A DNA stretch of 7,020 nt from UBA1413 sp964472165 (GCA_964472165.1 CAYYJE010000139.1:1-7020), one strand, 5' to 3'. Counted from the first letter of the stretch, positions 1 through 6,747 are shown. The notes: generated from the letters alone by a model not told the origin. Made by a program: numbers and translations.

Positions 1-1659
1 GGGTTCCAGGGCTGAGAAAATCCCGCCCACTGCAATCCAGTATTCGTCGAGTCCCTGCCACCAGTAGTGGTGCCCAACTCCCAGGGTTCCGCTCATCATG
101 ATCAGCAGCAATTCAAACAACATGGTTCGTACCGCCACCTTGTGGGAAATCAGTCCGAGCGATACCGTGAAGAAGGCGATCACCCCGGCCGCGAAAAGCT
201 CGAAGGTCAGTTCCACCCAGAGGTGAATTACCCACCAGCGGTAATAATCGTCGACCGTATAGTTGGGGATGATCTGGTGAATGGGCATCATCCCGGCAAT
301 ATACAGGGTGGCGATGGCAAAGGCCGACCAGATGATGGTGCTCACAATTGGATTGTTGGTCGATGCCTTCCGGATAAGTGAAATAATCAACAGGAACCAG
401 AAGACGAGGCCGATGACCAGCCCGATATCCCAGACACGCCCGAGATTCAGCAGTTCACGCCCTTCATTGCCCAGCCAGAACCAGGCTTCACGAAGCTGTC
501 CGGTGGCTCCCATGTACAATCCGATCATACTTCCGACGGTAACCACCAGCAGGGCAATCCACAACACGTCGACCAGCCAGGGATATTTATGGTCCTTGTT
601 GGCAATCCACGGTGCGATGAGCAAACCGCCCACCAGCCATCCCACTGCCACCCATAAAATGGCGAGTTGCGTATGCATGGAGCGCAGCACGTTAAAAGGC
701 AGAAGCTCCTGCGAAATAAGAAAATCCCGGGTCGGTTCGGTATACAGATGGGCGATATATCCCCCGATGAAGAGCTGAACCACAAAGAGCCCGGCGACAA
801 TGGGGATATATTTAAGCAATTTCTTCTGAGACCTGAACAGGCTGGTCACCTTGATGGCCGGCTCCAGTTTCTCGTTCGGATCCTTTTTGAAAAGATATTC
901 ATAAGCCAGGTAGATGACCACGATGGTCATCGTCCACAGCACCAGCAGTTCCCAAAGGGAGACCTTATGGGAAACAAACGTAATCTCCTGGTCCAGCAGA
1001 GGTTCCGGCGGCCAGTTGTTGGTCCAGGTTCGCTCGGTATCAGGCCTGATTGAAGAGGCTGCCAGCTGCCCCCAGTCCACAAATGCCGCGATCTTTTCCG
1101 CCTCCTCCTTCAGGATGATTCCTCCGGTAAATGCCCTCTCCGGATCGCCATTAACTAAAAGGTCAACCAGATATTCCCGGTTTTTGAGGTAGGCAGCTGC
1201 TGAACCTTCTGTATACACCGTTCCGCCTTCCAGAAGTTGGGTCTGCTTCTTTACATCCTGCTTTACCCTTTCCTTCACCGCTCCCCGCTCCACTTCCGTC
1301 AATCCGCTGTTGGTTATTCCGTACAACTCCTGCGCATAGAAATCATAGAGGAATTCGGTGCGGTAATGGAGAAAGTCGGTGGTAAAATCAGGCCCCATAT
1401 AGGCTCCCATCCCCAGCATGGTACCCCAGTCCATCAGGTCAAACTCCTGGAAATAGGCTTTCCCCTCGACCACATCCTTACCGGTATAGAGCACTTCCCC
1501 CGTCGCCGACTTTACAGTGCCGGGAATGGGGGGTACTTCCTTCTGCAAGTTGGCCGTGTAGTAGATCAACATGGTCACCATAATCAGTGCAATGATCCAA
1601 AAACCGGTGTACAAACCCTTCCGGCTCATAAACCAGTCCAAATAAGATTCCTGTCTCAT
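1..1659 (-). CDS. norB: Quinol-dependent nitric oxide reductase (qNOR), 3' end beyond the window
   Basis: This inner-membrane heme-copper-superfamily enzyme (also called NorZ) reduces 2 NO to N2O with electrons from quinol. The first 553 residues are present in one unbroken frame and run off the left edge. One membrane helix (about 13-34) is followed by a periplasmic NorC-like domain (about 35-230) with no CxxCH heme site, as expected for the quinol type. The fused NorB-like helices then begin (about 235-256 and 283-305). Visible landmarks are a likely quinol-site pair H304/E308 (AHLYTE), the probable low-spin heme ligand H329 (SMHTQLA), H479 and E483 (HLWVE), and H530-H531 (GHHYWWQG). E483 and both histidines of the pair are kept, so it reads as a reductase rather than an NO dismutase. 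The ATG at 1659 was chosen; an in-frame ATG at 1683 would add eight residues, and neither has a clear ribosome site. It is divergent from an Rrf2 regulator that probably controls it. Confidence 0.95.
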   Translation of the reverse strand, partial: MRQESYLDWFMSRKGLYTGFWIIALIMVTMLIYYTANLQKEVPPIPGTVKSATGEVLYTGKDVVEGKAYFQEFDLMDWGTMLGMGAYMGPDFTTDFLHYRTEFLYDFYAQELYGITNSGLTEVERGAVKERVKQDVKKQTQLLEGGTVYTEGSAAAYLKNREYLVDLLVNGDPERAFTGGIILKEEAEKIAAFVDWGQLAASSIRPDTERTWTNNWPPEPLLDQEITFVSHKVSLWELLVLWTMTIVVIYLAYEYLFKKDPNEKLEPAIKVTSLFRSQKKLLKYIPIVAGLFVVQLFIGGYIAHLYTEPTRDFLISQELLPFNVLRSMHTQLAILWVAVGWLVGGLLIAPWIANKDHKYPWLVDVLWIALLVVTVGSMIGLYMGATGQLREAWFWLGNEGRELLNLGRVWDIGLVIGLVFWFLLIISLIRKASTNNPIVSTIIWSAFAIATLYIAGMMPIHQIIPNYTVDDYYRWWVIHLWVELTFELFAAGVIAFFTVSLGLISHKVAVRTMLFELLLIMMSGTLGVGHHYWWQGLDEYWIAVGGIFSALEP

Positions 1660-1770
1660 CCTGTTAAATTTAGTTATTGGCATCAATGGTATTTCAAATG
1701 CGGACTTGCCGAATCAGGAATCTCGCCAATACCTCACAGCGAAATTGTTTCCCGGCATATTCCGTCAGGA

Positions 1771-1800
1771 CAAAACTAACGATTTTTATCAGACGACAAT
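1771..1800 (-). promoter_or_regulatory. Putative Bacteroidota-type promoter of the nitric oxide reductase gene
   Basis: Read on the minus strand, TAGTTTTG at 1778-1771 matches the Bacteroidota -7 consensus TAnnTTTG exactly. ATTG at 1800-1797 lies 18 bases upstream, where a -33 TTTG-like element is expected. Transcription would start near 1764, leaving a leader of about 80-105 nt before the candidate start codons. The match is by consensus only. Confidence 0.5.
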
Positions 1801-1807
1801 ATGGTCT
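1791..1807. promoter_or_regulatory. Candidate operator: imperfect 17-bp palindrome between the divergent genes
   Basis: AGACGACAATATGGTCT is a dyad with perfect 4-base ends (AGAC/GTCT) and 12 of 16 symmetric positions matched around one central base. It covers the -33 position of the reductase promoter and lies 31 bp upstream of the -7 element of the regulator gene. That is a sensible place for a winged-helix dimer such as the adjacent Rrf2 protein. The assignment to Rrf2 is inferred from position; the sequence does not match a motif I can name. Confidence 0.4.
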
Positions 1808-1837
1808 TTTTATTATTTTTTAAACGGGGAAATTTCT

Positions 1838-1845
1838 TATCTTTG
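1838..1845 (+). promoter_or_regulatory. Putative -7 element of the Rrf2 regulator promoter
   Basis: TATCTTTG is an exact match to TAnnTTTG. A T-rich run at about 1815-1821 occupies the -33 region but gives only a weak element. Transcription would start around 1852, so the leader before the GTG start at 1869 would be under 20 nt. Confidence 0.5.
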
Positions 1846-1868
1846 GACATCATTTAACCCACTGCAGC

Positions 1869-2291
1869 GTGTTTTCAAAAGAGACGGAATATGCCTTACG
1901 GAGTCTGGTGTACATTCAGGCTCAAAACTACAAGGGATTTAACCCCGGGGTGGTCGAAATCTCCAACGAGATCGACTCACCGCAGTTTTTCACGGCAAAG
2001 ATTTTGCACCGGCTGGTGAAGCTGGGATTAATCGAATCGAAGAAAGGGAGGAACGGAGGGTTTCGTTTCAATTCTGAGAAACCGGCGCTCACCCTGAAAG
2101 AGTGCATCACCGCCATAGAAGGGGACCGGCTGTTTACGGGCTGTGGGTTTGGACTGAAACAGTGTGATGCTACCCATCCCTGCCCCATGCACGATGAATA
2201 TACCATCATCCGCGATACCCTCGACCAATTGACATCCACCCGTACCATCCAGGAACTGGCACTGAAAGTCCCCAAAAACTCTATTTTCTGA
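1869..2291 (+). CDS. Rrf2-family transcriptional regulator, probably NO- or Fe-S-responsive
   Basis: This is a 140-residue DNA-binding protein of usual Rrf2 length. The N-terminus (MFSKETEYAL) is the typical start of the family's winged helix-turn-helix domain. The recognition helix and wing lie at about 36-70 (SPQFFTAKILHRL, then KKGRNGGF). A loop holds C92, C99 and C105 in the pattern C-x6-C-x5-C followed by PMH, the cluster-binding loop seen in NsrR- and IscR-type members; a further C79 lies outside it. The start is GTG at 1869, chosen because it gives the family N-terminus and sits just after a good -7 element. Divergence from a nitric oxide reductase makes an NsrR-like role (repression lifted when NO damages a [4Fe-4S] or [2Fe-2S] cluster) the most likely job. 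That role is inferred from context. An iron-sulfur or general redox sensor is the alternative. Confidence 0.92.
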   Translation: MFSKETEYALRSLVYIQAQNYKGFNPGVVEISNEIDSPQFFTAKILHRLVKLGLIESKKGRNGGFRFNSEKPALTLKECITAIEGDRLFTGCGFGLKQCDATHPCPMHDEYTIIRDTLDQLTSTRTIQELALKVPKNSIF

Positions 2292-2303
2292 AACCAGCAT
2301 TTT

Positions 2304-2420
2304 TCCTGACTTCTGACGTTTAGTGCGGGATTACGCGAAAACCCCATAATGATAACATTCATTATCAGCTTTTTATAAATCATTGTACGGGAATAATTAA
2401 AAAAGTGTCAGAAGTCAGGA
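2304..2420. repeat. 117-bp element bounded by perfect 14-bp inverted repeats
   Basis: TCCTGACTTCTGAC at 2304-2317 is the exact reverse complement of GTCAGAAGTCAGGA at 2407-2420, with 89 bp between. Each arm is itself two 7-mers in tandem (TCCTGAC, TTCTGAC), giving four TGAC half-sites. The element starts 12 bp after the regulator's stop codon and ends just before a short cysteine-rich frame. It has the shape of a MITE or of a looped pair of tandem operators. No target-site duplication is evident at the edges and no transposase is nearby. Confidence 0.6.
2345..2366. promoter_or_regulatory. Fur-box-like dyad inside the inverted-repeat element
   Basis: The hexamers CATAAT and GATAAC are followed by ATTC and then ATTATC. 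This is close to the classic Fur box layout of two direct GATAAT hexamers and one inverted hexamer, but with 4 rather than 1 base before the inverted unit. It contains the perfect dyad TGATAA/TTATCA (2350-2367). The DNA is AT-rich, so chance resemblance is possible, and no intact iron gene follows. Confidence 0.25.
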
Positions 2421-2442
2421 TGAAAAGGCCCGGGCATCGGGG

Positions 2443-2679
2443 ATGTCAATCCGGGATGGGGAACTTTACCTGGAGTTTCCGTTCTGTCCCTGTCCGATGA
2501 TGGCCACCGTGGACAGGCTGGAGACCGATACCTGGTGTCACTGTACAACCGGCTACAGCAAGGTCCTCTTTGAGCGGGCTTTCGGATGCGAAGTGGAGGG
2601 CGAACTGCTGAACAGCATCAAGATGGGCGATGACCGCTGCCTCCAGAAGATCGCCCCGTTGACGCCGGTGCGCTTCTGA
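2443..2679 (+). CDS. Small cysteine-rich protein, probably the 3' remnant of a larger gene
   Basis: The product is 78 residues from the ATG at 2443; the frame stays open upstream to a stop at 2398. It has six cysteines: a C15-P-C17 pair, a C32-H-C34 pair, C49 and C66. It ends with a GDDRC motif followed by a hydrophobic strand. The paired CxC motifs suggest a metal site. The closing G-D-x-R-C pattern resembles the C-termini of V4R-like, DUF6144-like or ATC-hydrolase-like proteins, but I cannot name the family with confidence. The sequence opens straight into what looks like an internal strand, has no ribosome site, and abuts an inverted-repeat element. I therefore read it as the tail of a gene whose 5' part is lost. 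It converges on the minus-strand fragment, 12 bp away. Confidence 0.5.
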   Translation: MSIRDGELYLEFPFCPCPMMATVDRLETDTWCHCTTGYSKVLFERAFGCEVEGELLNSIKMGDDRCLQKIAPLTPVRF

Positions 2680-2691
2680 GACTCCGGGACA

Positions 2692-2937
2692 TCAGCCGAT
2701 CCGTTTTCCGGCCATGGGTCCCGGCTCGAAGGTGTGAATTTCGTCGATGTGGACCAGAATGACGGCTTTGGGTACGGGCATACCGATTTTCACCGAGATT
2801 TCGGCAGCCTGTTCATACACGGGACCCCCGGTGAGCGCTTCCGGAGTGCCGATGAAGCGGTATCCATCCACAATTTCCCGGTTGACCACCCCCACAGCGA
2901 TCTTTGACCCCGCCAAAATGTTGTGCCGGATGGTTCC
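2692..2937 (-). pseudogene. Headless 3' fragment of a pyridoxamine-phosphate-oxidase-like flavoprotein gene
   Basis: The last roughly 80 codons and the stop of a split-barrel FMN-binding protein remain (AGSKIAVGVVNREIVDG through PGPMAGKRIG). They align without gaps to the right-edge copy at 6748-6993; a hand count gives about 30 mismatches in 246 bases and 10 differences in the last 73 residues. Similarity stops at about 2937. Beyond it the frame encodes unrelated sequence and soon meets the 3' end of the 762-codon gene. The flavin-binding N-terminal half is missing and the only start in the homologous part is an internal TTG, so this is not a functional gene of that family. The frame has no internal stop, so the truncation may be fairly recent or the tail may still be constrained. 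Confidence 0.75.
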
Positions 2938-2967
2938 GGCAGTCCGGACAGATCTCCGTTGTCGGAA

Positions 2968-5256
2968 TCAGACGTTGCTCAACGCAAAGGCATTGGTGTC
3001 GGAATCGTCATACGCATAAATCCGGGTGGTCCCGTCGGTAGCCAGGGCCCAGACGTAGAGGTTTTCGGCGAAGGCTGCCTGCGGACAGTCGCCAAGTAGT
3101 TGAGGAACAGGCACCTCCCTGGAAAAGAGACCCCCTACCAGCGGGTAGTTGGGCGTTCCGGCATGCACATAGCCCGACTGGTTGATGGAAGGTGCGATGG
3201 GATCGGTGCTGTTGCCCTTCACCACCCCGAAGCTGAAAAAGGCAAAATTCCGGGGATGGGAAGCGATGAAGCCAATGGTTGTCTTTTGGGCAGGCACCAC
3301 GGTATCGTACCGGATAAATCCGCACTTTCCGGAAACCCGGACAACCGATGGACTGACCCGGATAAAGGCATCCTGGATATCGGCGGTACATCCGGCATTG
3401 TCGGTGCGCACCTTCAGGGAGAGCCGGTCGGCATGGGTACCGGGCACGTCGCTCAGGTAGTGGTTCCCTTTTCTCAGGAAGATATCGGGAGCGTTGACCG
3501 AATTCCCGGGATTGGTTTGATGGGAAACCTTGAACACCTGTTTGGGCAGTTCCGCCCGAAGAAAAACTCCTGTCTTGTCAAGGGTTCCCACTTCCAGGTC
3601 GAATCGCCACAATCCGTCTTCCAGACCGTTGGTGTCGATATGAGCCGACCAGAAGTCGGGACTGGTCCACTGGATGGTCAGGGATTTGTCATCATCCGGT
3701 ATGCCGCTATCGGCCTTAATATCCCAGCAGTCGGGAATGCGGAAAGCCACGTGGTCGCCGGAACTCAGCGGACCGAGGATCACCTTCCGGGTAACAATCT
3801 GGGTGTCGCCGGCCGCATCGGTGGTGATCACGAAATAAGGTTTGGCGACCTCGTTATCCAGGATTTCCGGTACCTTTCCGTAAACAGGCGTAAGGGCTGC
3901 GTTGGCGATCAGGGTCCGCTTCCAGCGGTAATGGGTGATGTCACTGTTGGGAAACCCGTCACCAAAGAGCAGTTTGAAATGAAGGGTTCCGCCAAAGGGG
4001 GCCACAGGAGCCACTGCTGTGGCAGGAAGCGGAGAGGGATGAAAGTCGCTGCAGCCTGCATTCCGGAATTTAACACCCTGCACCAGGGGTTCTGATGAAA
4101 TGTCCTGCTCGATATGCTGCGCGGTAACATACTCCCCGACAGAACGGAACCAGACCACTTCACCGGGAAGCGGTGTACCACCCGTACAGGGGGTTACGCG
4201 CGGGTCGGTAAGGGAAATGGAAATGTCGGTTCCGCAGACATAATCCCACCGGGTATGGCATGGCAGCGAGGGACGGTAAACCGTTTCCCATACTCCGTTG
4301 ACCAGCGTCTCAACCCAGATGTAGATATCCAGGTCGTTGTCGGTATGGAGGTATAGAAAGTTGAATTTGCCGTCGGCACCTGACTGTACCACTCCGATTT
4401 CACGGCAGGTGTAGAGGAAAGGCCAGTAGTGGGGCCACAGGCAGAGAATGGGGTGCATCAGCCTGAAATTTTCGAGAAGGGTGGCCTCGACCATCTGGTT
4501 TTGGGGTGACACCAGGCCCTCCTTCACCCTGTCGGGCAGGACCGGAAGGGGAATCTCCTCCGGAATGCCCCATCGGCTGTTTTTCAGCTCGTGAAGAGCC
4601 AGGTTCCAGGGTTTGTTCGTCAGGGGGAGGTCCCTGACGGGGCCCGGAACAGGTCCGGGTACCGGAATGGGACGGGGTTCCGGCCGGGTGACAGGTCCCG
4701 GAACCGGTCCGACGGGAGGGATCTTGTACCTGACCTTGATGAATTTCCGTATCCTGTCGAGCAGGTCGTCCCGCACCAGTAGGGGAATGTCGGGCCATTT
4801 CAGGTAGAGGCGGTCCACCTCGCAGATATGTACCCGGGCGTTACACACCGGCAGGGCTTTGTGCTGGCTGTCGACCAGGAAATTTTTGGTGAGCCTGCCA
4901 TTGATTTTGCAGATCCTGAAGTGCGGAAGAATGAATACCGGCACTTTTTGTGCAATGATCAGTTCCCGGCGGATGTTGGGACGGACCAGCAGGGGGATAC
5001 CCCCCTTTTCCCTGACCATTTCCGGGGAGATTCTTTTCCTGCCAAATTCCTTCGGGAAGAGCGGCCCCAACAGGAGGGTGAGATTTCCTTTAAAAGCCGG
5101 CAGAGGTGTAGCCAGACGGGCTTCACCAACGCTTAGGGAGACAGCTTCAAGCAAAAGGCCATCCTCATCAAAGACAAAGAGGGCGGCATTTTTCCGGGCT
5201 TCCGGGTTTTCGTCCTTAACCCTGACGATCACGGGTTTTGTTTTCCTTTCTGTCAT
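2968..5256 (-). CDS. 762-residue protein of unknown function with a proline-rich hinge
   Basis: I do not recognise a named family. No signal peptide or membrane helix is apparent, so it is probably cytoplasmic or exported by a non-Sec route. Residues 1-175 form a beta-rich N-terminal part, ending in an acidic/aliphatic stretch (ICEVDRLYLKWPDIPLLVRDD) and a short helix. Residues 179-211 are a proline-rich hinge with GPVPGPV twice. Residues 212-290 are an aromatic-rich linker (WPHYWPF). Residues 291-355 look like a carboxypeptidase-regulatory or transthyretin-like beta sandwich (GKFNFLYLHTDNDLDIYIWV). About 400-762 is a long beta-rich C-terminal part ending in a strand with LYVWALATDG. There are 13 cysteines, many for a cytoplasmic protein. 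Large uncharacterised proteins annotated with carboxypeptidase-regulatory-like domains share this style; a surface, structural or binding role is a guess. The ATG at 5256 is the first in frame. It follows the WbsX-like gene after 208 bp, and its leader can fold into a long stem-loop. Confidence 0.85.
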   Translation of the reverse strand: MTERKTKPVIVRVKDENPEARKNAALFVFDEDGLLLEAVSLSVGEARLATPLPAFKGNLTLLLGPLFPKEFGRKRISPEMVREKGGIPLLVRPNIRRELIIAQKVPVFILPHFRICKINGRLTKNFLVDSQHKALPVCNARVHICEVDRLYLKWPDIPLLVRDDLLDRIRKFIKVRYKIPPVGPVPGPVTRPEPRPIPVPGPVPGPVRDLPLTNKPWNLALHELKNSRWGIPEEIPLPVLPDRVKEGLVSPQNQMVEATLLENFRLMHPILCLWPHYWPFLYTCREIGVVQSGADGKFNFLYLHTDNDLDIYIWVETLVNGVWETVYRPSLPCHTRWDYVCGTDISISLTDPRVTPCTGGTPLPGEVVWFRSVGEYVTAQHIEQDISSEPLVQGVKFRNAGCSDFHPSPLPATAVAPVAPFGGTLHFKLLFGDGFPNSDITHYRWKRTLIANAALTPVYGKVPEILDNEVAKPYFVITTDAAGDTQIVTRKVILGPLSSGDHVAFRIPDCWDIKADSGIPDDDKSLTIQWTSPDFWSAHIDTNGLEDGLWRFDLEVGTLDKTGVFLRAELPKQVFKVSHQTNPGNSVNAPDIFLRKGNHYLSDVPGTHADRLSLKVRTDNAGCTADIQDAFIRVSPSVVRVSGKCGFIRYDTVVPAQKTTIGFIASHPRNFAFFSFGVVKGNSTDPIAPSINQSGYVHAGTPNYPLVGGLFSREVPVPQLLGDCPQAAFAENLYVWALATDGTTRIYAYDDSDTNAFALSNV

Positions 5257-5286
5257 AGCTTTTCATTTATAGATAAGGGGTTTATT

Positions 5287-5347
5287 CCCCGAATCATCCG
5301 AAATCAGCATCTAATCCGTTTATTTCCGGAGATGCCCCCATTCGGGG
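5287..5347 (-). promoter_or_regulatory. Long imperfect stem-loop in the leader of the 762-codon gene
   Basis: On the minus strand, CCCCGAAT (5347-5340) pairs exactly with ATTCGGGG (5294-5287). After a five-G bulge the pairing continues, since 5334-5322 (CATCTCCGGAAAT) matches 5304-5295 (ATTTCGGATG) with small bulges, leaving a 17-nt loop. Two short alternatives would compete with it: CCCC-GAAT-GGGG (5347-5336) and GGGG-AATAAA-CCCC (5290-5277). There is no T tract after either, so a simple intrinsic terminator for the upstream WbsX-like gene is unlikely. A leader element or transcript-stabilising fold is possible. No TAnnTTTG promoter was found in 5257-5464; the rest of that gap is A-rich without further structure. 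Confidence 0.4.
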
Positions 5348-5464
5348 TCAGCCATTGAGAAAGGGTCTTGCGTCAGGCTACTGATCAACAATTTACAACA
5401 AATTCAAACAAAAAACAACTTTTTCAGGAGTGATAATGAAGATTCACCCAAATTGAGCGATACC

Positions 5465-6661
5465 CTACCATCTGTCGTATTTCCGTTGGATAAACACCTC
5501 CTTCACTGCTTCGAGGTAGCCAAAACCGTTGAGCATGTCGGGAAGCAGGTAACTTCCTTCGACCCACTCGTTCCAGGCATTGATGGTAATCAGTTTAGGT
5601 TGTCCGGGGTGTGCGTCGGCATAGTTCTTCGCTTTGGAGAGCAGCGCTGCAAAACTTGCCGGCGTATTGTGGTAATGCACCACATCCTTCTTCCCTTTCG
5701 CAGGGAAGCGGGGGGTATCGTCCCAGCCGATGGAAACACAGGGAAAGACAGGAACGTCGAGTATCGAATCCATCTGTGCGCGGATTTTCACGGCATTGTT
5801 CCCGTAAACCAAATAGTCCTCCGACAGTCCGCCCATGTTGTACATGGCCACGCTGTTAAAACCCATGGCGCTGACACGGTCGCGGAACTGCCCGGCCTGC
5901 TGTTTCTTCATCAGGGATCCCCCACCCTGGTTCCACTGGATGTGGAGTCCGGGGAAACCGGCCTTTTTAACTTCTTCCCTGAAATAGTCGAGCGCCTTCC
6001 GGGTTTCCTCCATGCTGCCGTTGAAACTTTGCACCAGTTTCTCGATGCTGAAAACTGAAAACACAGGTTCCCCGTTGATCTTTAAATAGTTGGGACGCTT
6101 GAAATACTGGTTGATGATGCGGTCGACAATGATTTTATAGTTTTTCCAGTCCACTTTGGCATCCCACAGAATCGAGGTATCGTCGCCGTATAAGTGGTAG
6201 TTCCAGTAGTTGTGTTTCACATCGTGATTGGCCCACATGATATAAAACTGCATCTTCGAATTGTTCGCGGCCTTCAGAAAGCCATCGTTCAGGGCGCTTT
6301 CGAGATAGGGACCCTCCTCGTACCAGTACCAGTCGTACACAAACACGTTGACGCCGTGATCGAGGGCCACGTCGATCCACCGTTCGACCACTTCAGGGTC
6401 ATTGTCCATTTCGTAGCCCCAAAGCGGCTGACGGGGCTGGTAATGACCCTCATAGCGGGGATTCCCCTTTTTGATCACCTCCCATTCGCCGATGCCTTCG
6501 GGCCACAGTTTCTTGCGGGCCAGTGGATCATCGTGGCACGAAGGCCAGATATAGGCAGCTACCAGATATTCATGTGATGTGGTTTGCTTTTCTGCCTGGG
6601 AGTGTGCAGAAGGGATGCTTCCCAGGAGGAAGGCCCACAATAGGATAAATCTCAAATTCAT
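5465..6661 (-). CDS. Secreted WbsX / GH99-like glycan-active protein
   Basis: The 398-residue product belongs to the WbsX-type, GH99-like TIM-barrel family. These proteins are found with surface-polysaccharide synthesis genes or as presumed glycosidases; GH99 itself cleaves internal alpha-mannosidic bonds. A Sec signal peptide is clear (MNLRFILLWAFLLGSIPSAHS, cleavage near residue 21), placing it in the periplasm or outside the cell. Family landmarks are AAYIWPSCHDD near the mature N-terminus, FVYDWYWYEEGP at about 107-118, LKINGEPVF at about 193-201, and NAWNEWVEGSYLLPD near the C-terminus. The last contains E365 and E368 in the E-x-x-E spacing of the GH99 catalytic motif. The ATG at 6661 was chosen because it opens directly into the signal peptide; an in-frame ATG at 6694 would put 11 polar residues in front. 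It lies 86 bp after the split-barrel gene and may be co-transcribed with it. No SusC/SusD or glycosyltransferase genes are visible. The substrate is unknown. Confidence 0.88.
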   Translation of the reverse strand: MNLRFILLWAFLLGSIPSAHSQAEKQTTSHEYLVAAYIWPSCHDDPLARKKLWPEGIGEWEVIKKGNPRYEGHYQPRQPLWGYEMDNDPEVVERWIDVALDHGVNVFVYDWYWYEEGPYLESALNDGFLKAANNSKMQFYIMWANHDVKHNYWNYHLYGDDTSILWDAKVDWKNYKIIVDRIINQYFKRPNYLKINGEPVFSVFSIEKLVQSFNGSMEETRKALDYFREEVKKAGFPGLHIQWNQGGGSLMKKQQAGQFRDRVSAMGFNSVAMYNMGGLSEDYLVYGNNAVKIRAQMDSILDVPVFPCVSIGWDDTPRFPAKGKKDVVHYHNTPASFAALLSKAKNYADAHPGQPKLITINAWNEWVEGSYLLPDMLNGFGYLEAVKEVFIQRKYDRW

Positions 6662-6747
6662 AACGATTCTTATTTTATGGTTAGTACATACCAAAGCGGT
6701 TAAATGGGAACAAAGCTTCGCGGTAAATCCGGAAAATTCCCGGGCGG

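Noticed and set aside
1237..1779. 180-codon open frame on the plus strand
   Set aside because: It is antisense to the nitric oxide reductase N-terminal domain and would run through its promoter; it shows no recognisable protein features.
1928..2383. 151-codon open frame on the minus strand
   Set aside because: It is the antisense shadow of the Rrf2 regulator, whose plus-strand product has clear family motifs.
2692..2916. Complete 74-residue gene on the minus strand
   Set aside because: It would need an internal TTG that aligns with a mid-protein leucine in the right-hand paralog; it is better read as a truncated fragment.
3100..4095. 331-codon open frame on the plus strand
   Set aside because: It lies wholly opposite the 762-codon gene, and its translation is low in hydrophobic core patterns and rich in G/H/R as expected of an antisense shadow. 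The minus-strand frame is longer and protein-like throughout.
4624..4716. GC-rich repetitive stretch as a CRISPR or mobile repeat
   Set aside because: It is the in-frame coding sequence for the proline-rich hinge, with irregular units and no spacers.
5277..5290. GGGG-TTTATT-CCCC as an intrinsic terminator
   Set aside because: The stem is only four pairs and no T tract follows on either strand; it is noted only as an alternative fold in the leader.
5453..6058. 201-codon open frame on the plus strand
   Set aside because: It is antisense to the WbsX/GH99-like gene, whose minus-strand frame has a signal peptide and family motifs.
6700..6725. AAGCTTTG upstream of the WbsX-like gene as a -7 promoter element
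   Set aside because: It lacks the TA of TAnnTTTG and has no convincing -33 partner; read-through from the upstream flavoprotein gene is as likely.
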